DNA from: Xenorhabdus vietnamensis
GTDB lineage: Bacteria > Pseudomonadota > Gammaproteobacteria > Enterobacterales > Enterobacteriaceae
DNA length: 64,000 nt
Reading direction: 5' to 3'
NCBI RefSeq assembly: GCF_002127535.1
Contig: NZ_MUBJ01000011.1
Location: forward strand, 35,024 to 99,023
In this document: positions 1 to 9,182 of the stretch, in pieces
Layout: each line of letters opens with the position of its first letter
How positions within the stretch are numbered: position 1 is the stretch's first letter
Position numbers and translations under genes: made by a program
The notes under the pieces: generated by a model
The model's database searches: none
What the model was told of the DNA's origin: nothing
What the model saw: only the letters and a program-made list of their open reading frames with translations

Positions 1-326
1 GACAAAATATTAATCGTTAATGGTGGAAAGCAATCCTCAGCGACTCCTGCGGCGAAATAGGGACAGTAATCTAAATTAGTATCTACCGCCCTAACAATAC
101 TTATGCCCATATTCAATGCTGTTATTTGCAAGGTTTGTTCTCTAAGCTGCGGATTATTACGTTGAAAAATGGACACAAGCGTATTATTTGGCAGAAATTT
201 AAGGTGTTTTCTCGTATTGAGATTTAAACCATCAATCTTTAATATCAGCGTATTTCCTTTGGTAAGATAAAATACAGTTTCATTAAGTAAGGCTTGATTA
301 TTCCGTCTGACGATAAATTTAGACAT
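1..326 (-). CDS. hypothetical protein, 3' end outside the window
   Basis: An open reading frame starts at 326 on the minus strand and runs without a stop to the window edge, so only the first 108 codons are visible. The ATG is preceded by AAAAGGAATAGCC, a good ribosome binding site at normal spacing. The protein begins MSKFIVRRNN and continues with mixed hydrophobic and polar sequence containing YCPYFAAG near residue 90. It has no signal peptide or membrane segment. I do not recognise the family. It points away from the rest of the window, so its partners lie outside. Confidence 0.6.
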   Translation of the reverse strand, partial: MSKFIVRRNNQALLNETVFYLTKGNTLILKIDGLNLNTRKHLKFLPNNTLVSIFQRNNPQLREQTLQITALNMGISIVRAVDTNLDYCPYFAAGVAEDCFPPLTINIL

Positions 327-785
327 GATTGGCTATTCCTTTTATTTATTTGATATCCGTTCTTGAAAGGTAACAACGCTATAATAGAAAAAATTTTATG
401 AGCAAATAAGATTATTGTCGAGTAAGATACATCCTATTTTTGATTGTTACATGAATTTCGTTTTATATTATGAGTTCGGTCATAAGTATTAGTTAAACAC
501 CTTAATAAAATAATAAGTAAATCATGTAAAAGTTACATTATGAAATAAATTAATATTAATCTAACATCAATACTCAGAATTCTAAAAATCATATAATAAG
601 TCTATAATATGATTTTATTATACTGCCCTATTGATTAGATAATTTTTTGCTGTTTTTTAGACCACAATCACTCAAAATGACTAATCATTATTTAGTCAGC
701 CTGCTAGGGTAGTGGGGTTATTTATTATCGTTATTTTCTGATCAGGCATACATGTAAGAATCACGTGTAAAAATAAGGAAAAACC
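327..785. other. AT-rich intergenic region
   Basis: This 459-base gap separates two divergently transcribed genes and should hold both promoters. It is very AT-rich. I see no convincing coding frame, terminator or operator in it. Only the ribosome binding sites at its two ends are clear (AAAGGAAT for the left gene, AAGGAAAAACC for the right gene). Confidence 0.4.
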
Positions 786-1328
786 ATGTCAAAGCTCATT
801 TATTATGTCGCTGCCACAATGGATGGTTACATTGCCACAGAAAACCATGAATTAGGCTGGTTATATGATTGCCCGCTGAGTGATGACGCCACACCTTATG
901 AAGAATTTTATCAGAATATCGGTGCCGCGATTATGGGGGCTGGAACCTATGAATGGATTATGAAAAACACAAAAGGTGAATGGCCGTATCAAGATATTCC
1001 TGCCTTTATCCTCTCCTCAAAAAATCTAACGATTTCTGCTGATATTAATGCCATTGTCACTCAAGAAAGCCCTAAGGATATTGCTAAAAACGCAAAAATC
1101 GCAGCCAAAGGTAAAGATGTTTGGGTGATTGGAGGAGGAAAAACCGCCGCCAGTTTTGCCGATGCGGAGGAGTTACAACAACTGTTTATTACCACCGTTC
1201 CGGTATTTCTAGGCTCAGGAATTCCTGTTTTGCCTGTGAGTCATGCGATCAATGTGATGCCTCATAAACAGCTTTGCTTACGCAGTGGTGCAATTGAAAC
1301 CGTCATAGATATTAACTTAACGAAATAA
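786..1328 (+). CDS. dihydrofolate reductase / RibD C-terminal domain family protein
   Basis: A 180-residue protein of the RibD C-terminal / bacterial dihydrofolate-reductase-like fold (YyaP/YwjB type). It opens with a beta strand and the family hallmark MSKLIYYVAATMDGYIA. A GAGTYEW segment follows near residue 50, then a WVIGGGKTAASF NADPH-binding loop near residues 112-123, and a late VPVFLGSGIPV strand. These are the usual family landmarks and the length is typical. Such proteins are predicted NADPH-dependent reductases; the substrate is unknown. It lies 21 bases before the PTS-type regulator and may be co-transcribed with it. Family assignment is firm, function is not. Confidence 0.85.
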   Translation: MSKLIYYVAATMDGYIATENHELGWLYDCPLSDDATPYEEFYQNIGAAIMGAGTYEWIMKNTKGEWPYQDIPAFILSSKNLTISADINAIVTQESPKDIAKNAKIAAKGKDVWVIGGGKTAASFADAEELQQLFITTVPVFLGSGIPVLPVSHAINVMPHKQLCLRSGAIETVIDINLTK

Positions 1329-1349
1329 CCATGAATTCAGGGTATCCAT

Positions 1350-3401
1350 ATGGCTCTGTTTTCCTATCCACGCCTTGCCCGTCTCTTTGAGATTATTCAG
1401 GCAGAACAATTGCCACAAGACGAGCTGGCAAAACGCTTTAATGTTTCCAGCCGTACCATTCGCACGGATATCAGCGAATTAAATGACATTCTGCATCGTT
1501 ACGGGGCACAGATCTTTTATAAACGAGGGAACGGCTATATTCTCCGTGTTGATGATCAAGTCTTATTTGCCACCTTGCCAAAACAACAGAAAGCGATCCA
1601 GACGATCCCCAGAACCGCCCGCGATCGCACCGACGCATTACTGCTGAAACTATTATTAGAACCAGATCCCATCAAACTGGATAATATTGCCGAAACATGG
1701 TGCATCAGCCGTGGTACGTTGCAACATGATATGAGCACAGTGCGCGAAAGGCTTGGCAAATACTCCTTGCAACTAGAAAGCGTCCCCCGTTTCGGCACTA
1801 AATTGAATGGTGACGAGCGCTTAATTCGTGCCTGCCTGACCGACACATTGCTACATCGCTTTTTGCGGGAAATGGAACTGTCACTTGATCAAGTCAGGCT
1901 CGATACCTTAGCGCATATAGAATTGACTCATATAGACCAACCCCATTTAGACCTGATCCATATTGAAGAAATCCTGCAAAACAACCTCAACCGGTTTGAT
2001 ATCCAACTAACCAATGAAGGCCGCCAATACCTGATTTTCAACTGTGCGGCTTCCCTGCTGAGAATTCGTCGCCATCATATGATAAGGCAGAATCCGATAA
2101 CACAGGGGTCGGTAGCACAAGAGTCGATAACACACAGCAAAAAACTTCAATTGGATAAACTTCAACTGGATAAAACCATCCAGAAAGTGGCTGAGGAAAT
2201 TTCAGCTTCATTTGCCAGATTTGTAGAGAATGAAATACCTCTCGCAGAAATCCACTACCTCGGCAGACAAATTGCCGCACAGCGTATTCCCCAACGTGGC
2301 GATTCCATTTTCAGCATTCTTGAAAGCCAGCGCTGGACCGATGATATCCTCAACGATATCAATGAATCCTATAACTATGATTTACGCCATGACAACCGGC
2401 TGAGGAACGATCTGGCGATGCATTTAAACTTGTTAATCAGTCGGTTACATAACCAAATCAGCACCAAGAACCCCCTGCTGACAGATATCAAACAACATTA
2501 CCCTTTTGCCTATGATGTCACGGTCAGCGCACTGACGCGCATCGAAGATCAGCTTCCTTGTGTCATCAATGAAGATGAACTGGGATATCTGGCCGTACAT
2601 ATCGGTGTCGGGTTAGAACGTCATTATGGTACAGGCAATAACCGCCCCATTCCGGTTTTGCTTGTCACTGATGCAGGCAACGCAACCCAACGCATGATTG
2701 AGGCACAAATTGCCCGCGAATTCCCCCAACTCAAACTCCAGCGCACACTGCCATGCCATGAATACAACAAGTCAGCCTATGTGGAAGAGAGTTTCGTCAT
2801 TACAACTCTGCGTCTGGCTGAGAAAAATAAACCTGTCGTCAGAATTTCCCCTTTTCCTACCCCTTACCAGCTAGAGCTGATTGGACGGCTCACAATGGTG
2901 GATCAAACCCGTTCTTCCATTCTTGAACGTTTCTTTGATCGGCGTTATTTCATCGTCATCAAGGAAGAAATGACCCAAGAAACACTGTTCAAAAAAGTCT
3001 GCCGAAAACTACAGGCAGATGGTTATGTCAACGATGACTTCCTTCCCTCGTTAATTGAACGGGAATCTATTCTCTCCACATTGCTAGAACAAAATATGTT
3101 AGGAAAAAATATGTCAGGAGAAAATATCGCCTTGCCTCATGCGTTGGGATTACTGGCACTGAAAACAGTGGTTGCCACTATCCTCGCCCCCAACGGGATT
3201 GAATGGAACAAAGAAACCAAAGAGCGAGCCAATGTGATTTTCTTGCTCGCCATCAGCAAAGAGGATTATGAAGAAGCGATGTCAATTTACGATCTGTTTG
3301 TCACATTCGTCAGGGAAAAGGCGACGAAAAGACTGCTGCGCAGCCGGAATTTTGATGATTTTCAAATGATCGCAAAAGACAGCCTTGGCAGGGCAATTTA
3401 G
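1350..3401 (+). CDS. BglG-family transcriptional regulator with PTS regulation domains and EIIA domain
   Basis: A 683-residue PTS-controlled activator or antiterminator. Visible parts in order: an N-terminal HTH (residues about 20-45, AKRFNVSSRTIRTDISELN), a second HTH (about 108-135), PRD modules (about 190-300 and 330-425), an EIIB-like domain (about 432-515) and a C-terminal fructose/mannitol-type EIIA domain (about 535-683). The phospho-histidine motif ALPHA is present with His597. The EIIB-like domain reads LLVTDAGNATQ, with Thr440 where a phosphorylatable Cys is normally expected, so that module may be non-catalytic. It heads the SFCGS/DUF431x cluster and is its likely regulator, sensing substrate through PTS phosphorylation. 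The exact inducer is unknown. Confidence 0.85.
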   Translation: MALFSYPRLARLFEIIQAEQLPQDELAKRFNVSSRTIRTDISELNDILHRYGAQIFYKRGNGYILRVDDQVLFATLPKQQKAIQTIPRTARDRTDALLLKLLLEPDPIKLDNIAETWCISRGTLQHDMSTVRERLGKYSLQLESVPRFGTKLNGDERLIRACLTDTLLHRFLREMELSLDQVRLDTLAHIELTHIDQPHLDLIHIEEILQNNLNRFDIQLTNEGRQYLIFNCAASLLRIRRHHMIRQNPITQGSVAQESITHSKKLQLDKLQLDKTIQKVAEEISASFARFVENEIPLAEIHYLGRQIAAQRIPQRGDSIFSILESQRWTDDILNDINESYNYDLRHDNRLRNDLAMHLNLLISRLHNQISTKNPLLTDIKQHYPFAYDVTVSALTRIEDQLPCVINEDELGYLAVHIGVGLERHYGTGNNRPIPVLLVTDAGNATQRMIEAQIAREFPQLKLQRTLPCHEYNKSAYVEESFVITTLRLAEKNKPVVRISPFPTPYQLELIGRLTMVDQTRSSILERFFDRRYFIVIKEEMTQETLFKKVCRKLQADGYVNDDFLPSLIERESILSTLLEQNMLGKNMSGENIALPHALGLLALKTVVATILAPNGIEWNKETKERANVIFLLAISKEDYEEAMSIYDLFVTFVREKATKRLLRSRNFDDFQMIAKDSLGRAI

Positions 3402-3698
3402 TTTTCTACATTTTTAAAATATCAATTGCCAAAATATCATAGAAAATAATTGGCTATAATGTGACCGCACTCAAAGGTTAAGAAAATCATTTTCTCCGCT
3501 TCTTACTCGTTTTCTCATTCAAAAATCCCACAATTCTGCGTCGCACCACCCTGTTTTTAATGAATTTCCACTTTGAAACGGAAATTAACCCACTCCAAAG
3601 CCAGAAATAAAATCGATAAGGTCATTTCAGCAAACAAAACTTTATTCGTTTGTGATAGGGCAGCGATTTATCGTGGTCGATTTGATTGGGAAACGTTT

Positions 3699-4037
3699 AT
3701 GAATAACCCCTCGATACATTTCAATATGGCAGAAGGAAATCTTGATCCTGAAACGGCCAGCCGAACAATATTGGCTCTCATCGAGAAATGGCTGGTAGTA
3801 GAAGGCGCCTATACCACACCCGTTCAGCAACAAATGCTGGTCTCCCATATTAAGGCAATGGCAGAGAGAGCCAAGACAGGAGAATCCTTGCCAGAAGTGG
3901 ATATTTCACTGTTTGATGAGATTTCCCCGGAGTCCATAAAACTGGCCGCACAAATCGTCGAAACCCTGCCCAATCTAGCTGTCGAAGAGGTTTATCTGCT
4001 ATCTGTGCATTTTGAAATTGCACGTTCCAATCCTTGA
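3699..4037 (+). CDS. stand-alone PRD-domain-like protein
   Basis: A 112-residue protein, all helical by appearance, resembling a single PTS regulation domain (TPVQQQMLVSHIKAMAERA, then a C-terminal EEVYLLSVHFEIA helix). Small proteins of this kind sit beside the SFCGS/DUF4312 genes in related clusters. The frame is open from a TTG at 3573, but that stretch reads unlike a protein N-terminus. The first ATG at 3699 has a GGGAA six bases upstream, so I start there. It is 20 bases before the SFCGS gene. An isolated -10-like TATAAT at 3455-3460 may belong to the promoter. The regulatory role is inferred. Confidence 0.7.
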   Translation: MNNPSIHFNMAEGNLDPETASRTILALIEKWLVVEGAYTTPVQQQMLVSHIKAMAERAKTGESLPEVDISLFDEISPESIKLAAQIVETLPNLAVEEVYLLSVHFEIARSNP

Positions 4038-4056
4038 ATATTTGGAGGCAGAACCC

Positions 4057-4431
4057 ATGAGCGAAAAACAAATCATCATCGTTATCGGTGATCGTTTGGG
4101 TAAAGGGCAAAACGTTGCCATAGGCATTGAAGCCGCTGGCGGAAAAGCCATCGTGATTCCCGGCATGGCAGCAGACATGAAACTGGGGGATGTTATGCAG
4201 CGAGAACAGGCTGATATTGGCATCTCGTTTTGTGGCAGTGGCGGCGCGGGAGCAATCACGGCGCAAAACAAATACGGCTACCCAATTCGCTACGGTATGC
4301 GTTCCATTGAAGAGGGAGAAACGGCAATCCGCGAAGGCTGTACGGTGCTTGGTTTTGGCTTTATGGACAAAGCCGAATTAGGTGAACGTCTTGTGCATGC
4401 CTTTATCAGAAAACAGGGGAAAGAATCATGA
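4057..4431 (+). CDS. glycine-rich SFCGS family protein
   Basis: A 124-residue protein of the glycine-rich SFCGS family, named for the motif seen here as SFCGSGGAGAITAQNKYGYP (about residues 56-75). The N-terminus IIIVIGDRLGKGQNVAIGIE resembles the nucleotide- or substrate-binding loop of PTS-like small cytoplasmic proteins. ATG at 4057 follows TTGGAGG at good spacing; the longer reading frame overlaps the previous gene and lacks a site. It ends in an ATGA overlap with the DUF4312 gene, indicating translational coupling. The family is always found with DUF4312/4311/4310 and is thought to be part of an uncharacterised uptake system. No biochemical role is known to me. Confidence 0.85.
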   Translation: MSEKQIIIVIGDRLGKGQNVAIGIEAAGGKAIVIPGMAADMKLGDVMQREQADIGISFCGSGGAGAITAQNKYGYPIRYGMRSIEEGETAIREGCTVLGFGFMDKAELGERLVHAFIRKQGKES

Positions 4432-4805
4432 AAGAGCGACTTGAAACCTCTGTTCGCGTCAGTGGCTCTGGGGATTCCCGACAAAAAGCCATCGCCGATG
4501 CCCTGAATGCAGTACAACGCACAATATTGCAAGGGACGACTCACATTATCCTGCGCATCGAACCTAAAGACATTGCTGTCGTCAGCGCCACCAGCAAAAT
4601 CACGACTGAAAAATTCCTGTTCTTTTTTCTTCCCCGTCAGCGCAAACACTATTCAGTGGTGTTGGATGTTACCGCCAGTGTCACCTTGCTGGATGTTGAG
4701 GCTATCCATTTCAAGCAAACCCTGTCAGCCAATCCGGATATACCAAAAACGGGCATACCAGAGGAAAGCAAAACCACAGAAAAACATAATGCAGGCAAAG
4801 CATGA
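4428..4805 (+). CDS. DUF4312 family protein
   Basis: A 125-residue small soluble protein of the DUF4312 family. It starts inside the stop of the SFCGS gene (ATGA overlap), so the two are translationally coupled. The first 90 residues form a compact alternating alpha/beta segment with VSGSGDSRQKAIADALNAVQ near the N-terminus. The last 30 residues are polar and low-complexity. No catalytic motif is evident. The invariable association with two membrane proteins suggests a cytoplasmic subunit of a transporter. That is inference from context, not from the protein itself. Confidence 0.8.
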   Translation: MKERLETSVRVSGSGDSRQKAIADALNAVQRTILQGTTHIILRIEPKDIAVVSATSKITTEKFLFFFLPRQRKHYSVVLDVTASVTLLDVEAIHFKQTLSANPDIPKTGIPEESKTTEKHNAGKA

Positions 4806-4820
4806 TAGGGGGAATAAACG

Positions 4821-5612
4821 ATGGATACTACGGCTTCTTTTATCGAAATACTGGGCATGTCACTGATTATTGGTGGCCTGTGCGGTTTCGGCCTTGGCGC
4901 CGGAGCAGCACGAATGTTCCATGCGCCGACTGTTCAGGGCATGGGTGCATTTCGTACATTAGGTGAACTGAATGCCTGTGAAGGTGATCCGGCGTCTCAT
5001 TTCTCTTTTGGCCTCGGTTTCTTTTTTAACGCTTGGGCGTCATCTGTCGCCGCAGGCGCATTCACCCAGGATGTGGATCATCGCATCATTCCCAATTGGG
5101 GGGCGGCGGCCTTAATGATCAAAAACCGCAATGTAGCGGAAACCCTGCACAATCCGAAAAAAATGGCGATTGCCTGCGGAATTGTCGGGGCGCTGTTAGT
5201 GGCATTCCTGAATACCACGGCTTCCGCTGTTCCCTCAGCTTTGCAGACCACCGCCACTAATGTACTCGTCCCTGCGGCCAATTTGCTGGTCAATACCGTG
5301 ATGCCGGTGCTGTTCTGGCTCGCCGCGATGGATGCCGGTCGCCGTTCCGGTTTATGGGCTACGCTCTTCGGCGGATGTGCCCAACTTATCATGGGCAATG
5401 CTATTCCTGGCTTGGTGCTGGGTATTTTGATCGGCAAAGGTGTCGATGACAACGGCTGGAACAAAATCACCCGCACCATGCTAATCACCGTCGTTTTGCT
5501 GTTTATTCTCAGCGGATTTTTCCGCGGCTTCGATATGAAGGTCCTGCAATCTTTCATGTTGGATGTACCAAACTGGCTGCATCATGTCCATCAACTTCTG
5601 GGTGGGAAATAA
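4821..5612 (+). CDS. DUF4311 integral membrane protein
   Basis: A 263-residue polytopic membrane protein of the DUF4311 family, glycine-rich (IIGGLCGFGLGAGAARMF near residue 15). Hydrophobic segments are visible at about 10-35, 110-135, 150-175, 185-205 and 218-238. The cytosolic-looking loop ELNACEGDPASHFSFGLG near residues 48-65 is the most conserved-looking part and could bind substrate. It follows DUF4312 by 15 bases with a GGGGGAATAAACG ribosome site. With DUF4310 it probably forms the membrane channel of an unclassified transport system. The substrate is unknown, though the downstream enzymes suggest an amino-sugar acid or acylated amino compound. Confidence 0.85.
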   Translation: MDTTASFIEILGMSLIIGGLCGFGLGAGAARMFHAPTVQGMGAFRTLGELNACEGDPASHFSFGLGFFFNAWASSVAAGAFTQDVDHRIIPNWGAAALMIKNRNVAETLHNPKKMAIACGIVGALLVAFLNTTASAVPSALQTTATNVLVPAANLLVNTVMPVLFWLAAMDAGRRSGLWATLFGGCAQLIMGNAIPGLVLGILIGKGVDDNGWNKITRTMLITVVLLFILSGFFRGFDMKVLQSFMLDVPNWLHHVHQLLGGK

Positions 5613-5614
5613 TC

Positions 5615-6265
5615 ATGAATACTGAACTGAACAAGCATGATTTCTGGTATGCCGAATGGACATTTCCCCTGTTTGTTGGCCTGCTGTCAGCGGGAATTTT
5701 TGCCGGTACTCATATGTATGTGGTGTACGGATTTGGTGCATTTAATGAAGTGGCATTCGTCGCAATGCTGCGTTCCGGTATTGATACCGGTGTTTATGGC
5801 GCTGTTGCGGCATTTGGTGCCAGCTTTCTGTTTGCCCGCATTGTCGAAGGATCATTGGTTGGAATTCTGGATATCGGCGGTGCCCTGCAAACCGGCATTG
5901 GCTTAGGTGTTCCCGCACTATTGCTGGCGGGAGGTTTTGATTTTTTAGTAACCAACTTCTGGGCATCATTGATCACCGGCATGTTGCTGGGGATTGTTGT
6001 TGGTCTGGTGATCATTCTTGCCCGCAAATTCACCGTTGCACAGGGAAATTCTACTTTTGGCGCGGATGTCATGATGGGTGCAGGTAACGCATCAGGACGC
6101 TTCCTAGGGCCTCTCATTATTTTGGCTGCAATGACAGCTTCCATTCCTATCGGCCTGGGTTCGCTGATTGGCGCACTGCTGTTTTATCTGTGGAAGAAAC
6201 CCGTGGCAGGAGGTGCAATTCTGGGAGCGATGTTACTCGGCTATTTTTTTCCTGTCATTACATAA
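5615..6265 (+). CDS. DUF4310 integral membrane protein
   Basis: A 216-residue hydrophobic protein of the DUF4310 family that starts 2 bases after DUF4311. About six membrane segments are visible (about 17-40, 60-75, 85-105, 115-138, 165-182, 190-214), many rich in small residues such as GMLLGIVVGLVIILA. No PTS phosphorylation motif is present. The tight spacing and constant pairing with DUF4311 argue for a two-component membrane complex. No member of the pair has a known structure or measured substrate that I can name. Confidence 0.85.
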   Translation: MNTELNKHDFWYAEWTFPLFVGLLSAGIFAGTHMYVVYGFGAFNEVAFVAMLRSGIDTGVYGAVAAFGASFLFARIVEGSLVGILDIGGALQTGIGLGVPALLLAGGFDFLVTNFWASLITGMLLGIVVGLVIILARKFTVAQGNSTFGADVMMGAGNASGRFLGPLIILAAMTASIPIGLGSLIGALLFYLWKKPVAGGAILGAMLLGYFFPVIT

Positions 6266-6284
6266 TAATAGGGACAAATATCTT

Positions 6285-7469
6285 ATGAACGACTTAATTA
6301 TTAAACAAGGAAAGCTCATTAACGGGGATTTCATTGATATTGTGATTAATGATGGCAGGATCACCGCCATTGGCCCTTCTGCCGCAACCGGGTTGCCATC
6401 TATCAAGGAAATTGATTTACACGGTCATTATTATATCAGCGCAGGCTGGATTGATGCCCATACTCATTGTTACCCACACTCTCCTCTCTATTTTGATGAA
6501 CCCGATTTAATTGGCGCAGCCTGCGGTGTCACAACTGTTGTGGATGCCGGCAGTACAGGAGCTGAAGATATTGATGACTTTTATGCTGTGTCGCGTAAAG
6601 CCAAAACGAATGTCTATGCTTTCCTGAATATCTCCCGTACCGGTATTTGTTGCCAAAACGAATTGGCTGATATGGCTCAGATTGATAATAAGCAACTGCA
6701 AAATGCCGTCAGACGTCACAAGGGCTTTGTTATCGGACTGAAAGCCCGCATAAGTAAAAGTGTGATTGGTGAAAACGGTCTCCAACCACTCATTCAAGCC
6801 AAAACCATGCAAGAAGAGAATGGATTGCCGCTGATGGTGCATATTGGCAATCCTCCCCCCAAGCTGGAGGAAATAGCTGATCTGCTGACTAAAGGCGATA
6901 TCATCACCCACTGCTTTAACGGCAAACCAAATCGTATCCTTGATGATGCCGGCAATCTGAAACTTGCTATTGAACGGGCTCTGGCGCGAGGGGTTATTCT
7001 GGATGTCGGACATGGTACAGAAAGCCTCAGTTTCACCGTAGCTGAACAAGCCATCAAATTCGGTGCCTATCCTCATATGATCAGTTCTGATATCTACCAA
7101 AGAAACCGCATTGACGGGCCTGTTCACAGCCTTGCGAGCGTAATGACAAAATTCCTCAATATGGGATTGTCTGCCGAATACATTCTTAACTGCGTGACAA
7201 GCCATCCAGCCAATTTACTCCATTTGCCGCACAAAGGACGACTGGAGCGCGGTCGTGATGGCGATATCACGATTTTTGAACTGAAAAAACAACGCACTGA
7301 ACTTGTTGATGCAGACGGCCACATCAGGATTGGCACGCAACAATTTATTCCCATCGCAGCCATCATTGCAGGCGTTCATATTGTCGTAGCAGAGAATACA
7401 ACGGCGGAAAATATATCTATAAAGAATTCCTCGGCAAAAAGGAGCACAATCAATGGTATTCCTCTATGA
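6285..7469 (+). CDS. amidohydrolase/deacetylase family metallohydrolase
   Basis: A 394-residue TIM-barrel amidohydrolase. Metal-binding landmarks are visible: DAHTH with His59 and His61, the strand GFVIGLKAR carrying a probable carboxylated lysine, MVHIGN and ITHCFNG for the later histidines, and SSDIY for the catalytic Asp. A small C-terminal beta segment (GRLERGRDGDITIFEL) is typical of the family. It is closest to the deacetylase/isoaspartyl-dipeptidase-like group found beside DgaE homologs. ATG at 6285 is used; the longer frame runs into DUF4310. The end overlaps the next gene by 17 bases. It likely removes an acyl group from the imported substrate. Confidence 0.85.
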   Translation: MNDLIIKQGKLINGDFIDIVINDGRITAIGPSAATGLPSIKEIDLHGHYYISAGWIDAHTHCYPHSPLYFDEPDLIGAACGVTTVVDAGSTGAEDIDDFYAVSRKAKTNVYAFLNISRTGICCQNELADMAQIDNKQLQNAVRRHKGFVIGLKARISKSVIGENGLQPLIQAKTMQEENGLPLMVHIGNPPPKLEEIADLLTKGDIITHCFNGKPNRILDDAGNLKLAIERALARGVILDVGHGTESLSFTVAEQAIKFGAYPHMISSDIYQRNRIDGPVHSLASVMTKFLNMGLSAEYILNCVTSHPANLLHLPHKGRLERGRDGDITIFELKKQRTELVDADGHIRIGTQQFIPIAAIIAGVHIVVAENTTAENISIKNSSAKRSTINGIPL

Positions 7470-8568
7470 AAAATACCAGTTACGCCAAGTGATCAACGCA
7501 GCCGGACGTATGACGGCATTAGGCGTTTCCACGCCTTCCGATCAAGTTATTGAGCAGATTACAGCAGGACTGAAACACTATTTTGAGATGGATGATTTGG
7601 TGGACAAAACCGGCGATTACATCGCCAAATTACTCGATGTGGAAAGTGCAGTCATCGTTTCCTGCGCCTCGGCCGGAATCTCCCAATCCGTCGCGGCAGT
7701 CATTGTCAGGGATGATAATGATCTACTGCTTAACTTGCACAGTTCGCATAAGCCGGTTCCCCGTGAAATCGTACTGCCCAAAGGCCATAACGTAAATTTT
7801 GGCGCTCCGATTGAAACCATGATTACACTGGGAGGTGGCAAAATCATTGAAGCAGGTTTTGCCAACGAATGCAGTGCAGCACAAATAGCCGATAAAATCA
7901 CCCCATACACCGCCGCCATTCTCTATATCAAGTCACATCATGCCGTGCAGAAAAGTATGCTGACCGTGGCAGATGCCGCGCGGGTTGCACAAGCACACAA
8001 TTTGCCTCTGATTGTGGATGCAGCGGCGGAGGAAGATTTAACACTCTATTATCACCAAGGAGCCGATTTAGTGATTTATAGCGGTGCCAAAGCAATTGAA
8101 GGGCCTACCAGTGGATTAGTGATCGGTAAACAGCTTTATGTGGAATGGGTCAAAAAGCAGCGCCACGGTATCGGTCGCGCCATGAAAATCGGCAAAGAAG
8201 GTATTCTCGGCCTGACACTGGCCATCGAAAAATATCTGAATGGGACAAAAGAAACCGGTGCAGAAATGGTGTTAAGAATGTTGCCGTTTATTGAGAATCT
8301 GAACCGCATTACTGGTATTTCTGCCAAAATTGTTTGGGACAGTGCGGGACGCGATATCGCTCGTGCTGAGATTACTTTCGATGAACATAAAATTGGCAAA
8401 AATACATTCGACATTCTGGCACAGCTCCGACAAGGTAATACTGCGATCTATTTTCGGGAATACAAAGCCAATGAAGGCAAAATCGAAGCCGATATCCGCA
8501 GTGTGGCATCAATGCAACTTGATACGATTGTAACGGAGCTTAAGCAGGTGGTGACGGGAGGAAAATAA
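7453..8568 (+). CDS. DgaE family pyridoxal-phosphate-dependent ammonia lyase (SelA-like fold)
   Basis: A 371-residue fold-type I PLP enzyme of the SelA/DgaE group. It opens with YQLRQVINAAGRMTALGVS, typical of the family. It has a VIVSCASAGIS cofactor-binding loop (about residues 68-78), LIVDAAAEEDL for the Asp that contacts the pyridine nitrogen, and YSGAKAIEGPTSG with the Schiff-base lysine at Lys213. In Salmonella, DgaE dehydrates 6-phospho-D-glucosaminate to a ketodeoxy-phosphate, which an aldolase (DgaF) then cleaves. Here no aldolase gene follows. Overlap with the metallohydrolase gene indicates a single transcript. The specific substrate is uncertain. Confidence 0.82.
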   Translation: MVFLYEKYQLRQVINAAGRMTALGVSTPSDQVIEQITAGLKHYFEMDDLVDKTGDYIAKLLDVESAVIVSCASAGISQSVAAVIVRDDNDLLLNLHSSHKPVPREIVLPKGHNVNFGAPIETMITLGGGKIIEAGFANECSAAQIADKITPYTAAILYIKSHHAVQKSMLTVADAARVAQAHNLPLIVDAAAEEDLTLYYHQGADLVIYSGAKAIEGPTSGLVIGKQLYVEWVKKQRHGIGRAMKIGKEGILGLTLAIEKYLNGTKETGAEMVLRMLPFIENLNRITGISAKIVWDSAGRDIARAEITFDEHKIGKNTFDILAQLRQGNTAIYFREYKANEGKIEADIRSVASMQLDTIVTELKQVVTGGK

Positions 8569-8771
8569 ACCTCTATTTCATTAGCCTAAAAGCCTTACAA
8601 GGTTTTTTGCCTTATATCCCTCTATTTATTCAGTAAATTGGAAAATTACTGCCGATATTTATTGCTGATTTAATCATGGCAAAATAGTTATTGCTCGATA
8701 ACCGCTTGCAGATTATAGTCAAGATTGAGGTAAATACTTTCACCTTGGATTATTAACAACAATATATAAAC

Positions 8772-9182
8772 ATGATAAAACAAAATTTTAAAATACTATT
8801 ATTTACCCTCGTGATATTTAATCCTTACATTTATGCAAACGATAAACAAATAGAAATAACTTATTTGTCAGGTTTAAAATTAACTGAAAGTAACGACAAA
8901 ATTATTATAGATGAATGTAAGAAATGGAATTTAAACAAACAAAACATAGATAAGATTTTTAAAATCAGCAGTGCGTATGAATACACTCCATACCATGCTT
9001 TCTCTCAAACCCCATGTGATATAATAGGAAAAGCCAAATTAAATGGTAAAGTATGGGATTTTTATATTAATGGCGGCGGAATGATTACGCTTACAAATAA
9101 TACTGAGACTATTTACCGTGGCTGCGACTCAATAGAATGCGAACCTTTCTTTATATTGTCATACGATGGAATAAATCCATAA
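8772..9182 (+). CDS. hypothetical secreted protein
   Basis: A 136-residue protein with a clear N-terminal signal peptide (MIKQNFKILLFTLVIFNPYI then YAN, cleavage likely after Ala22-Asn23). The mature part of about 113 residues contains four cysteines (in DECKKW, TPCDII, RGCDSI, IECEP), which could form two disulfides in the periplasm. The gene is AT-rich in codon use compared with the cluster before it and stands alone between the DUF431x cluster and treB. No upstream ribosome site is strong. I do not recognise the family; a small periplasmic or secreted factor is the most that can be said. Confidence 0.6.
   Translation: MIKQNFKILLFTLVIFNPYIYANDKQIEITYLSGLKLTESNDKIIIDECKKWNLNKQNIDKIFKISSAYEYTPYHAFSQTPCDIIGKAKLNGKVWDFYINGGGMITLTNNTETIYRGCDSIECEPFFILSYDGINP

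Noticed and set aside
6507..7205. Minus-strand frame of 232 codons
   Set aside because: It is a shadow of the metallohydrolase gene, whose frame has clear catalytic motifs.
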